The notes under the pieces are model-generated. The model did no database searches. It saw only the letters and a program-made list of their open reading frames with translations, and was not told the DNA's origin. The position numbers were made by a program, and so were the translations under genes. A DNA stretch of 64,000 nt from Porites lobata (taxonomy: Eukaryota > Cnidaria > Anthozoa > Scleractinia > Poritidae): contig CALNXK010000183.1 in the NCBI GenBank assembly GCA_942486035.1, positions 504,501 through 568,500 on the forward strand, written 5' to 3'. Positions 48,166 to 58,734 of this stretch are shown here, in pieces (positions within the stretch are counted from its first letter, which is position 1; every line of letters begins with the position of its first letter).

Positions 48166-48189
48166 TTCAGGGACATCTTTTGGCTGAAG

Positions 48190-48700
48190 CAGCTGACCAG
48201 CCTAGGACAGTAAAGAGCAAGTCCTATGCGAGAGTTGACGCTGTGCCGGGGAACTATCCATTCCTTCTGATGGTGTGTTTCTAAAATCCAGTAGAGACCG
48301 ATGCGGATCGTAACCCGAATCTTCAGCTTTCTTTAAGGTAGACTTCGCTGTCTTGACACTGTTTTCCGCTTTTCTATTGGACTGGGGGTTCCTAGGGGAC
48401 GTTTAGATGTGCCAAACTGATAATCTTTTGAAAAATTCTGAAATTCATTATAGTCAAACTGGGGCCCATTGTCGGTAATGAGTCTATCTGGCAGACCATA
48501 TCTTGCAAAATGAGGCTTCAGCTTAGCAATAACCTCTTTGGAGGTCTTGGACACTAACACATCAAGTTCAAAAAAGTTAGAATAACGATCAAAGGTAACA
48601 AGGTAGTCAGTACCGTTGAGCTCAAAGATGACTGCCGAGATGCTTTGCCAGGGTGTTGTTGGTATTTTTTGGCACACTAAAGGCTCTTTCTGTTGTGCTG
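48190..48700 (-). pseudogene. Gypsy integrase core
   Basis: PWQSISAVIFELNGTDYLVT (the first catalytic residue of the DDE is replaced or misaligned: FELNG) followed by ARYGLPDRLITDNGPQF, with the second aspartate in TDNG. A frameshift near 48350 follows. Confidence 0.8.
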
Positions 48701-48899
48701 GTTTGTAACTGTTACCGATACTACACCTTGAGATGGACTCTAGAATCTGCTTGACACCCTAGACAGCCCTAGACACCCAGGTGGCTTGCATGTGTTTTGT
48801 TAATAATACACTGTCTCAAACTAAGTGGTACCACGATTCTTTCACCCTTGAACACAACACCATTCTGAACTGACAGTTCCTCCCTGAAGTTAAAGTAGC

Positions 48900-49800
48900 C
48901 ATTTACTTAGGGGGGACAGCTGTCAAATTTTCTGGCCAGCCCTCCTTGATAACAGTGGTCAACAACTCAAGCTCTACATCAGTTTCCGTAGCAGCCTTTA
49001 GTTCTGACAACGTTACTTGACGAATTGGTACAAAGTCTGCCATATCCACGTACTCGGCCGCCACTTTGAGTGGTGATCTCATGTCATTAACATTCCACAC
49101 ATCTTCTTTGACTTCTTCTTCATTCTGATTGGTTGACGGGAGATACGCTCTGCTAAGTGGATCTGCAATATGCATCTCGATGCCCTTGCTGTAAGCTACT
49201 TCCAAGTCAAACTTCCATAACTACAACAGCATTCTTTGCAGCCTCTTCGGTGCACTTAGCAGACTCTTCTTCATAACAGACTCCAAGGGTTTGTGGTCAG
49301 TTTGGACAAACACCTTTCTTCGCCTGAAACCTCTTAAGGCCGAGGAAAAACTGATAACAGTTCTTTTTCAATTTGGGCGTAGTTGGCTTGCAGTGACGGC
49401 TGTAGATGTATATGGCACTGGATGGCCATCTTGAAGTAAGCATGCTCCCAGACCACCCGGAGATGCGTCACATTGAAGCACAGTCTTTGTTTGTGAATCA
49501 AAAAACTTGAGTACTGGAGCATGAGTTAAGGCTTTACTTCTCAAGTCACTTTCCATGGACTTTCTGGTCCCAAACAAATTCGTTTTCCTTCTTGACTAGC
49601 TCTCTCAACAGGGGCGAACTTCTGTAGATAATTTGCAATGCCAAGTATTCTCTGGACACTTTGCTTGTCTGTGGGGGCGGGCATGTCATTAATGGCCCAC
49701 AGCTTGTTTGGATCAGCGCTGTGACCCATGTAGGGGACTTCTTTCTGTCTGAACTGCACCTTATCCGCATTCAACTTTATTCCTTTCTCTGGCAACGGTT
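48900..49800 (-). pseudogene. Gypsy RNase H and connection region
   Basis: KEVPYMGHSADPNKLWAIND, QRILGIANYLQKFAP, then THAPVLKFFDSQTKTVLQCD, ASPGGLGACLLQDGHP and AQIEKELLSV, and HIADPLSRAYLP near 49180. Interrupted by shifts at about 49560 and 49350. Confidence 0.85.
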
Positions 49801-49939
49801 GAGCACCTTTCTTATATTATGGTCTTGATCTTCAAAGGCTTCCTAATCTGTGTCCCTGATCCAAAGACGAGGATGTCATCAGCTATAGCCTTCTGCTGTG
49901 GTAGCCCTTCAAGTGCCACATCAATTCACCTCTGAAATT

Positions 49940-50345
49940 CCTACGGAGCTGGAGAGAATCCAAATGGCATTCGCAGCCAGCGATATCTTCCCCAAAGGTG
50001 TTACAAACGTGGTTGCCAGACTGCTTGGTTCATCCAATTGGATATGCCAGAAACCATTTTTTGGCTTTTAATACTGTGAACACGCGAGCCTTTGAAAGCA
50101 GGGGAAGAACATCATCTATCGTGGGCAAGGGGTAATGGTTTCTGTGAAGCGTCTGATTAAGTGGCTTCGGATCAATACAGAGTCCAACTTTACCATTCTT
50201 CTTTGTGGTTACTACAATTGCTGAGATCCACTCAGTGGGAGTATCAACTCTTTGAATCACTCCAATGTTGGACAACTGGTCCAATTCCTGTTTAAGTGGC
50301 TCTTTGAGGCCAACTGGCACCCTCCTCGTTGGCAGTTGAACCACT
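49940..50345 (-). pseudogene. Gypsy reverse transcriptase palm fragment
   Basis: RRVPVGLKEPLKQELDQLSN, VIQRVDTPTEWISAIVVTTK, LCIDPKPLNQTLHRNHYPLP, then LRMPFGFSPAP near 49975, and IADDILVFGSGT (catalytic DD) near 49885. Frame breaks in between. Confidence 0.85.
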
Positions 50346-50399
50346 TGTACAGTCTGGTCAATCTTCAGATGTAGTTGTCCTTACAGTTTCCCTTCTGCT

Positions 50400-51078
50400 G
50401 AAAAAACATCTTTGTACAGGGAGAGGCAATCTTCCTTTTTGAAAAGTCCACTCAACAGCATTGCAGTCCATGGCAAGTATATTCTTTTTTTAATAGTCAG
50501 CAGTTGTAGGTGCTCACTAGCTCTCAAGCCAAGAATGGACTTGCATGCACCACTAACTATAAGGAACTCGATGCTGCTACTTCTTGTTCTTTGGGTTCAA
50601 CACCTTGAAAGGTTTGTTGGCCAAAGGTTTAATTCTGACTTCTTATACATAACCAGGGTCACTGATGGTTTGTCCAGGTCATCCAGTGCGTTCTCTCCAT
50701 TCAGCTTCTTCACTGTTTTATCAGCCATAATGTTTACAGTTGATCCACTATCTAGCTGAAACTTCTTCTCTTTTCCATTGACGAGTAGGGTTGGGGTTGG
50801 TTGGGGTTGCCACCTGAGGCTAACGAGTTGAGCTGTTCCTCAATTGCAATCACTGCTACATGCTCTTCATCTTCAGATTCCCACTCCATAGATAAGACTT
50901 TTTTTCTTTGATTCTTGGCAGCAAACAGCAAAATGACCACAGTTCTTGCATTAGTTTCCCCATGCAGGACAGTTTTTCTTAGCAAAAGGGTGTTGTCTTG
51001 CACAAAACTTGCAGACCATTTGTTGACCTGATGACTCACTGATGGGCTTGGCTGGTGGACTAGTCTTCTTTCTCCCAA
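50400..51078 (-). pseudogene. Gypsy nucleocapsid/aspartic protease region
   Basis: CKFCARQHPFAKKNCPAWG gives a CxxC...H...C knuckle near 51010, and KKFQLDSGSTVNIMADKTVK near 50750 contains the protease active-site DSG. Several stops between. Confidence 0.75.
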
Positions 51079-51099
51079 CCGGAGACTTTTTCTCTACCT

Positions 51100-51888
51100 T
51101 CACATAACGAAGTACTTCCTGGTTTGTGGCTTTAAGCTGTCTCGCTGAAGTCTCCGAGGATCTACAGATATATGTACATTGATTAAGGTCAGTGTACTTT
51201 TCTGAAGGAGTTTCTTGCGAGCAGAATTATCACTAATTCCAACCACCATTCTATCACGAATAAGTGAGTCTGTGAGCGACCCATAATTACAAGTCTTGGC
51301 AAGCTTCCTCAATGCTGTGGTGACATAGGCATCAACTGATTCATTTGTCTCCTGGTGCCTACGGTTGAAAACATTCTTAATCTTTGTGCGAATGATCGCT
51401 GTGTCCTTTCTTTGGTCTTCAGTGTCGAATTCCATTGCATCGATAACACCCAACGCACCCAAGCCTATACAGGTGAGCAAAATTGCAGTCCTTCGTTCCT
51501 TATTCCTGTCCTCATTTTCCGGGTCTTTGAGTTGAGCATAGTTCGACCACACTCGGCTTAAGCGTTGCCACTTCACCGCCTGATTTCCACTGCTCAAGTC
51601 TAGCTTTTCCGGCAGAGGTATACTTACAGGCACAATGATCACAGCGGGTTGAGTACCCGTTAAATTTCCAGCAGTATTAGGACTTTCTCCTTTACTTGGA
51701 TTTGGCATATTCAGTTCACCACAGAGACAACACGAAGCGATGAACAGTAAGATCACAAAAATGACACCACAACACCAACCAAATCCTCTCCTTCCACCAG
51801 TACAAGCGGGAAATTTCAGCACAGTTACTTCCGACACCATGTAACGTAGTTGTGAGACAATGAACTTGACAGTAGCTGAAGAACACAA
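51100..51888 (-). CDS. Gypsy Gag-like protein
   Basis: ORF of 262 codons. The likely original start is the internal Met of MPNPSKGESPNTAGNLTG at 51708. The motif LPEKLDLSSGNQAVKWQRLS and the helical region VFNRRHQETNESVDAYVTTA are typical of gypsy Gag capsid domains. The upstream 60 residues read through sequence near the LTR and primer site and are probably not native. Confidence 0.7.
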   Translation of the reverse strand: MCSSATVKFIVSQLRYMVSEVTVLKFPACTGGRRGFGWCCGVIFVILLFIASCCLCGELNMPNPSKGESPNTAGNLTGTQPAVIIVPVSIPLPEKLDLSSGNQAVKWQRLSRVWSNYAQLKDPENEDRNKERRTAILLTCIGLGALGVIDAMEFDTEDQRKDTAIIRTKIKNVFNRRHQETNESVDAYVTTALRKLAKTCNYGSLTDSLIRDRMVVGISDNSARKKLLQKSTLTLINVHISVDPRRLQRDSLKPQTRKYFVM

Positions 51889-51995
51889 CTCATTTAATCA
51901 CAGGAAAAAGGCTTCGTCGGCTACATGTGATAACGGAACAGAAAGCGCGGGAACTTTACCTATCCTGAGGGCCCGGAACTAACAACATCGTCACA
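51840..51995 (-). repeat. LTR (5' LTR of the minus-strand gypsy element)
   Basis: 156 bp, TGTAACGTAG...CATCGTCACA on the + strand. Partner of 47426-47598. Confidence 0.85.
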
Positions 51996-52195
51996 GACCT
52001 TCCTATATTTCTGCTCATACTTGCCACTACATAACTTGGTGCTAGACCATTTAGATATTTAAAAGCTAAAACTAAATTAATGAATAAAATCGTCTCGGAA
52101 ACTTTCAGCCATTTTTGAGATCTAAGACCCTCAGAAATATGGTCAAATTTCTTGACAATCCTGGCTGCGGAATTCTGCACTAACTGTAGCTTATG
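51996..52195 (-). pseudogene. LINE RT fragment, other side of the LTR insertion
   Basis: MQNSAARIVKKFDHISEGLR and FKYLNGLAPSYVV are typical of the C-terminal part of L2/CR1-like RTs. It joins in order with the fragment at 46980-47425. Confidence 0.7.
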
Positions 52196-52604
52196 TATGT
52201 TTCATTTAACTGTGTTTTCCCATACAGAGGAACAATAAAATAACTTGCTAAAGATATGCTATTTGTAATTAACATGAGTGACTTTGGTAGGAAGGAAAAG
52301 ACCAATTCTAAACAAAATATAAAATACTATTTTCCCTGTTTCCGCTGTCGTTAAGTTTTTCAGCTTTGTTAAAATTCACTCTGATTATTTGCGTGTACCA
52401 TTTTCCGTCATTAACCCAAATTTGAATTCAAGCAGTTATTTTTTTTTTTTTACTTTAATTGCCTCTCATTTTGCTTTGTCCTTTACCAACGTAAATTCAG
52501 ACTGATTAAAGTAAGACATCATATGCACGAAATTTCAAAAAGCTAACAATTCATAAAATCATAAAACCATAATGAATATGAAATTTTACTAAATTAAAAA
52601 CAGT

Positions 52605-52685
52605 AATGCCCCGGCCCCTTCCTCGGCCCCTTCGGGACCTCCGGGGTAGGGGGGTGGGGGGACCGGGAAAATGAGGGAAAATAGG
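52605..52685 (+). other. G-rich low-complexity stretch with G-quadruplex potential
   Basis: GGGGTAGGGGGGTGGGGGGA around 52640-52660 meets the G3+ four-tract pattern. Confidence 0.6.
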
Positions 52686-53154
52686 ATTTTATAGGCATTC
52701 TGAAATCAGCCTTTTCCTTACTACTTTTAAAGAAGTAGCTGAAATAGAAATATGATGTAATCCCACAGGGAATTCCCCGTATAACAACATCTGTCTGTTT
52801 TGACTTTGTTGAATATTTAAAGATTTTATTACATGAAAATTTGTGTCAAAAAAATGTAAAATGATTTTAAGTTGGTGTAGAAAAAAATTATGTTGAATGA
52901 AAGAAATTATCTAATCTTTATATAAAATGATGCGTTCAGGCGATTTGAAAAATTTTCAGTTGAAGGGTTGAAAAATATGTAACAAAATGAGAAACGGAGT
53001 ACCTCGAATATAAGGAAAAACTAAAAAGGAAAAACTAATAGTTGCAATAAATGAAAAAGAGAATCAAAGGACGAAGGTAAAAAAAGCTAAATAAAAAACA
53101 AACGGAAACAAAGAAGAAATCAACAAAACCCAAACCAAAGACATTTGAAGACAT

Positions 53155-53710
53155 TTCAAGAATGTATTAAAAACAAAATGATTCCAAAAGATACGCCAAA
53201 ATATTTAAGAAAAGGTCCAGAAAGAGCATTGAAAGAGTACGGTGTTGGAAATATCAAACATGAAAATCAGCTCTTCAGAATTGTGTAGACAAACATGTAA
53301 TTGAAGGAAAACCAGGCGTTACACCATTTGATTATTTTGAAAATACAGCTCCCTAGTTAAAAGTTCAGAGAAATATGAAAACTCGAATGATTATGTTGGT
53401 CATTATGGAAAAGATGGTGGTTGATAAAAAAAGCTTTTTTACATTCAGGATAAATCTTATTTTCATTCTGAGACATATAAATCTTGAAAAGACTGATATA
53501 CAGGAATTACCTTAAGAATGTTAGTTGAAATACAAAGCAAGATTTCATCTTATTAAAAAAATGGTTCAGGTTGGTATTTTAAAGAGGGTATTGGATTAGA
53601 AACTATAAACTAGTAACGGGATCCTCATATATTCCAGTTCCTGGTTTTCTTAAAAATAGAAAGGCGATTATTAAGATAGAAAACAAAACTGATGGTAAGT
53701 GTTTTATGAG
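53155..53710 (+). pseudogene. N-terminal region of a second virus-like family B polymerase ORF
   Basis: Broken frames read GKPGVTPFDYFENTAP near 53320, KNGSGWYFKEGIGLE near 53570 and IPVPGFLKNRKAIIKIENKT near 53640. These resemble the leader part of large protein-primed polymerase ORFs of invertebrate virus-like elements. The sequence then jumps into unrelated repeat at about 53710 and resumes at 55229. Many stops. Confidence 0.5.
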
Positions 53711-53714
53711 ACAA

Positions 53715-55020
53715 AACTTGATGCAGGGCAGGCACTACGGCAAAGGGCTGATTTATTATAGGCTAATATTTCGGCTAACAAAATTAGCCTTCCTCAGGGC
53801 CAAAGCTATACCGAGAGAAACTACCTTTTAACGGCTCCTAAAATTTGAATTTAAAATTTACATAATTGGTTAATAATTAACTACAATTATTAATACTAGA
53901 TAGAATAATATACAGGTAAATGATTATACCGTAAAAATAGAAATCAGACCGTCCAGTGACTGGGTTTTGCCTCTGTCTACGCTTGTCTTGCCTTACGGCG
54001 TGGCTTGCTCAGGGGTTTCAATAGAAATTGAAGTTGCCAGCAGGTTTCAATAGAGTAACCGACTGTATCAACAAAGGACCGTTAGTCCCCTTTTTCTAGG
54101 GGGGGGGGGGGGGGGGGTGTTCTGGGGGCGTGCGTCCCCAGAAATTTCAAAGCCCTAAAATGCGATTTTCAGCGTTTTGGGGACTAAACTGAGGACAAGA
54201 GAGTGCGTTTTTCATTCAAGAAAATGTAGCTTTCGTGCAACTTTCGATTTATCAGTCACACAATCAATTCGGACAATTCCTACCAGTAATGAACAAATGA
54301 GACTAAATTACATACTTTTGCACGTAAAGAAATTCTGCGTAAACCTATGAAAAAACTTATGAAAAATTGACTGAAATATTAATATAGCGTTCACATGGCT
54401 AAAGCATAAGAAAGCCATTGGGCCTTTATGAAAACACGTCATAACTACGTTTTCATTCAGACGTTATGGTTTATTTTTCGGTTACAACGTTATTCAAACT
54501 AGTTGCTTCTTCTTTCCAAAAAGTAACCGACTTCTATGAGCAAAGTAGCCGACGGGTTTCGTCGGCCGTCGGTGTTTATTGAGACCCCTGCATGCTGAGG
54601 GTGGGTTGTAATTCCAGCGGAATAAGTTCCATGTCTACGATCGAGTGGCCAGGTTGATTAAAGTGCGAAGGCACTGCTGCTGTGGCGTTTGCGTGGAGTG
54701 GATTGGTTGTTGCCTGTCTATGTTCTTTAAAGCGTTCACGAAGGGTGCGTTTAGTTTCACCTATGTATTGTTTTGCATCTTTTACATTGGATTATATATG
54801 TTAGGTGTGTTCAAACATTCGTGACCTACTCGTCCGTGCGAAACTCGCTAACAACGACAGCACTCCCAAGCCCCCTGCCGGCGCATTCCGTTGCAACTCC
54901 AGACATGGCTGCCTCACGTGCCCATACATTAACCATTGAAAAACATCATATACTTTCACCAACACAGGAGAAACAAGGCAAATTAAACGTCACATTACTT
55001 GTGACAATAAGGGTTGATTT
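53715..55020. mobile_element. Rearranged Penelope-like element fragment
   Basis: GGCTAATATTTCGGCTAACA with CTTCCTCAGG near 53770 is a repeat I associate with Penelope-like elements. On the minus strand, 54790-54595 reads AKQYIGETKRTLRERF, then HANATAAVPSHFNQPGHS (GIY-YIG endonuclease end). On the + strand, 54795-55010 reads IRDLLVRAKLANNDSTPKPP, then CNSRHGCLTCPYINH, the part that should directly precede the endonuclease. The two halves are head to head, so the copy is internally inverted. Confidence 0.6.
54100..54120 (+). repeat. Poly-G tract of about 18-19
   Basis: An uninterrupted G run after TTTTTCTA and before TGTTCTGGGGGCG. Such a length is prone to assembly error. Confidence 0.85.
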
Positions 55021-55228
55021 CCAGTGTCGCGTAATTTTTACGTGCGTACGGGCGTAAAATTGACGTTCGCAAATAAAATAGAGGCAATACATGCAAGGTC
55101 GCTCGTAAGCGTAAAAGTTGAACCTCGCTCAGCTTCTCGTTTAAGCTCAGCACTTTTTATCCTGCCTCTCTTTTATTTGCGTGATTAAAATTTAGGTGCG
55201 TTAACGTGCGTAGTCAAACGACGTAAAA

Positions 55229-55960
55229 ATGTTTGAGAAACAAAATCCAAATATCCCCGGTATTAATGTATTTTCGATTAATGCTCAAAATAAAATTTAC
55301 CCTCTGAGATTATCAGAGAAAGATTGTCAGAGATCAATCGATTTGTTTCTCTATGAAAAAAAATGGAAAACATCACTCTCATCATTAATCAAAGATTTCG
55401 GAAGATTACTTAACTCGCACATATCTGATAAACAACACAAAAAAGTTTTATTGCAAAAATGTCTTAATGCTTTTGGCACTCGGAAATTACTTAATAAACA
55501 TACCACTTATTGTTCTAATAATGATACAGTTGCAGTCACAATGCCAGCGAAAAACGCGTATCTCAATTTTGAAAATCATCATAAGAAATTACCTCTTCCA
55601 GTTGTAGCTTATGCTGATTTTGAATGTTTAACTAAACCAATGAATAATTGTAAACCTGATTGAAACAGATATCAGAAACATGAACCTTGTGGCTTTTGCC
55701 TCTACATTAAACCATTAATAATACTGACATAGAAATTGAACCAAACCCATCAGGTTACACAAAGAAAAGGGACGATGAAGACAGCAAAAGTATTTGTGCC
55801 AAAAAAAAAATTACACAAAAGACTTACGATTATTTTTATAAAAATCCAAAAAGATGATAATGTGAAGAGTGCGGTGATCCCATTTGGGAACACAGAAACG
55901 TAAATACACACGGCAGTTCAACAAACAACCATCTGTAATTCATCCGTAAAACTACTTTAC
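55229..55960 (+). pseudogene. Second virus-like family B polymerase relic, exonuclease start
   Basis: An ORF of 144 codons with NVFSINAQNKIYPLRLSEKD, a C2H2-like region LLQKCLNAFGTRKLLNKH (residues 73-90) and VVAYADFECLTKPM (residues 125-138), the first exonuclease motif (DFE). Stops follow, after which another frame continues with QKHEPCGFCLYIKPL and CEECGDPIWEHRNVN to about 55930. It differs from the element at 25.7 kb and belongs to a separate family. Protein-primed replication is the family role. This copy is dead. Confidence 0.7.
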
Positions 55961-56141
55961 AAAATCCCCCTTGTGGACTTGGGAGGGGAAATTCCCCAAC
56001 AGGGGTGTAGACTCTATGAGGCCTTTGCTACACTAACCCTCCCTTAAAATACTCTTCCCACAGTGTAACGTGCTGACGTGAAAGGAAACAAATCGGCCAA
56101 CCCTAGACCCGCGAAGATACGAAAACGTGTAATAAAAAATG

Positions 56142-58035
56142 TCAGCAAAGCCATTGAAAATTCGTACAGCGTCGTTGTTTAGTGTCTGAGTTATTTCCGG
56201 AGTTACACCCCATCACCTTGACGGATTGGAGGTCTTTTCGTCTACAACAGCGGTTGTCTGTCTCGTTCGGTTGAGTAGCTTGATAGTCACTAGCCAACAC
56301 CGCTTCATCTGCATCACTCGTACTCACTTCAGCTTGCACATCACCCGTATCATCTCTATCCCAGACTCCGTAGCTACACTTCCACTAGGCTCGCGTCCTC
56401 TTGCTACAACTGAAACAGGGCCACTAGTGATTACAGGCTCACTCTCTTGAGCACAAACAGCTTGAGATACAACAGGCGTAGTAGACTCCTCTCCCTCCGA
56501 AATCTAGCTCCTCGACGCAGGTACGGCTTAAGACGGTCTTTATGGATCACCTTTGGTTTCGCCCTTCGACTTCTTTGTATGCGGTAGTTTACGTCAGACA
56601 ACACGGACCCTACTAAGTAAGGACCTTCCCAGGGGCAATCTAACTTGGGATTCCTGCCTTTCTTCCGTCGAATATTGTGCAACCAAATACTGTCACCAGC
56701 CCAAAAAGGCTTGCTGGATAATCGCTTGTCATCATTTCTTTTCTGGTGTTCAGCCGCCTTTGCTTAGTGTCGCCGCGCCGCCTCTTGTGCGCTAGCCAAT
56801 ACTCGGTTTATGGAGGTTCCACGTGAGGAGTCGACTCAGTAGTTACATCCAAGGGTACTTCAATTTCCCGCCCTAGCATAAGCATGTTTGGTGTCTCGCC
56901 GGTGGAATCTTGGACATAACACCATCATACACGTGGGAAGTTGCAAGTCCCAATCGTCTTGACTCTCTTTCGACTTGCCTCGAAGCATTTCAATCAATGT
57001 TCGATTTTAATGTTCTACCTGGCCGTCCGACTGTGGCTGTTGCGGAGTCGTTCTCATTTTCTCAATGTCCAAGAGCTTACATACTTCTGACATAACTTTG
57101 GACTCGCAATTAGTCCCTGGATCGCTGTGTATCTCCCGTGGAACCCCAAAACGACAGATAAATTCACCCACTAACTTCTCAGCTACCGTAGAAGCTTCTT
57201 GGTTCAAGATAGGATAGCTTTCCGTCCACTTTGTGAAGTAGTCCGTTACAACAAGAATAAATTTATTCCCGCGAGGATTCAGAAGAAGTAGCCCGAGTAT
57301 GTCCATTGCAAGGCATTCCATTGGTGCACCGACTACATACTGCTTTAACGTGGAACGTCTCTTCTTACCCCAGTTCTTTTTGGTTCCACACACATGACAA
57401 GCTCTGACCCACTGCTTAACGTGTGAAGTTTGTCCTGGCTAGTCGTATTGAGCCCTTAGTGCTCCAAGTCCTTTGTTAACACCCCAGTGACTCGCAGTAG
57501 TATGGTTATGGTGAGCTCTTAGTGCCGTCCCGTGCGGGTTCTTTGGGAGGATGATCTGGTACTTGGCTCTGGAACCACTTTGCTCTTCCCATCTCTGACA
57601 TAATACTTGATCATGGAGCTCCAGCTGGTCCCATTAAGCCCAAAGTGTCTTCGCAGTGCGGGCATATGGAGAAACATCCTCCCACTTCGGCCTCACAGCA
57701 CGTGCCTTCTTGAATTGGATTATGACCTTGAGGCTGGTATCCTCTCTTTGCTGGCCATGAAGGTACTCGCGAGTCCAAGATGGTTCCCATCGGATGGTGT
57801 TGCATTTAGAGTCGGGCTGACGTGGTGGACAATGTTCAGTGTTGACAAGAACTCTGTTTCACCCTGTTTGTCCTGAGGAATTTCCGTTTGCTCTGCCTCA
57901 AACCCTTTAGACTCCAACATTGAAGCATCAGTTTGAAGCGCAGCACTAACCATGTGTTTATCCTTCTTCCACTCCTTACACCATTTACATCCACTACCAC
58001 CAGGTCTTCGTTACTTAGCATCGGTATTCTGATGC
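56142..58035 (-). pseudogene. Gypsy integrase/pol fragment, second family
   Basis: On the minus strand: zinc-type WVRACHVCGTKKNWGKKR (57400), APMECLAMDILGLL with the first Asp, YFTKWTESYPI, then PREIHSDPGTNCESKV with the second Asp, and a QSDGQVEH end for the Glu (57010). After breaks, a C-terminal NPKLDCPWEGPYLVGSVLSD region (56640) precedes an open tail. The 57450-58035 part is the linker region before the integrase. No LTRs seen. Confidence 0.8.
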
Positions 58036-58734
58036 TGCGAACCTTCTTGTTACTTAATATCGTAGCTAAACGAATCCATGAATTCTATCCACATGGTCAG
58101 CTGCCCCTCTGGTTCCATGACCTTCAGAACGGTGCAGCGAGGTGCATGGTTCGTTCTTATGCGAAATTTTCTGCCCTTGTAAGTAATGGCGAAAACACTT
58201 TACGTAGTCCACTACCCACGGCACTTTCAAATGGCTGAGATCGGAAATTTGCTTTGCGACCGCGCAATATTAACCAAGATGGGATTGACCATATTGACCA
58301 TATTAACTTCCAGTTAATAACTAACCGGTCCTTTAAGAATGACAGTGTTTTTTGTTCCCAAGCCAAAAAAACACAATGCGCCGCAGACGGCGATGGAAGA
58401 TTTGTATGCGCAATAACTGCATTTGGAATCTTTAGGTCACGAACCCATAAGGGATGTGACACAGGAGTGTTGAGTCATTATTGTGGGAGTTGTAAAGCGA
58501 GTCCTTGTTGAACCACGTAATGTTATGGCGCGGCTTCCGTATTACGCAAATGTTGAAAATTAAAAGCGCCCTCCCTCTTCTTCTGAAGTTTTTGTCGCTG
58601 CTTCATTGCTTTTTTTTTTATCATTAAACTATATGTTATAGCCCTCTGCGAGTAAAATTTTAGTCCCGTTTCTCTTAATCCCGATTTAAGACAACTTTAT
58701 ATCACAACATTTTTCGTTCCGCTGCGACAATGGC

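Larger units (their letters stand above)
47426..51995 (-). mobile_element. Gypsy-type LTR retrotransposon, decayed, nested in a LINE
   Basis: Flanked by two direct LTR copies with TG...CA ends. Internally on the minus strand, in order: gag (51888-51100), CCHC-like and aspartic protease (51078-50400), reverse transcriptase (50344-49550), RNase H (49550-49200), integrase (48700-48190) and C-terminal tail (48165-47650). This pol order is Ty3/gypsy. Many stops and shifts. Flanks GGCTT and GACCT are poor target duplications. Confidence 0.9.
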
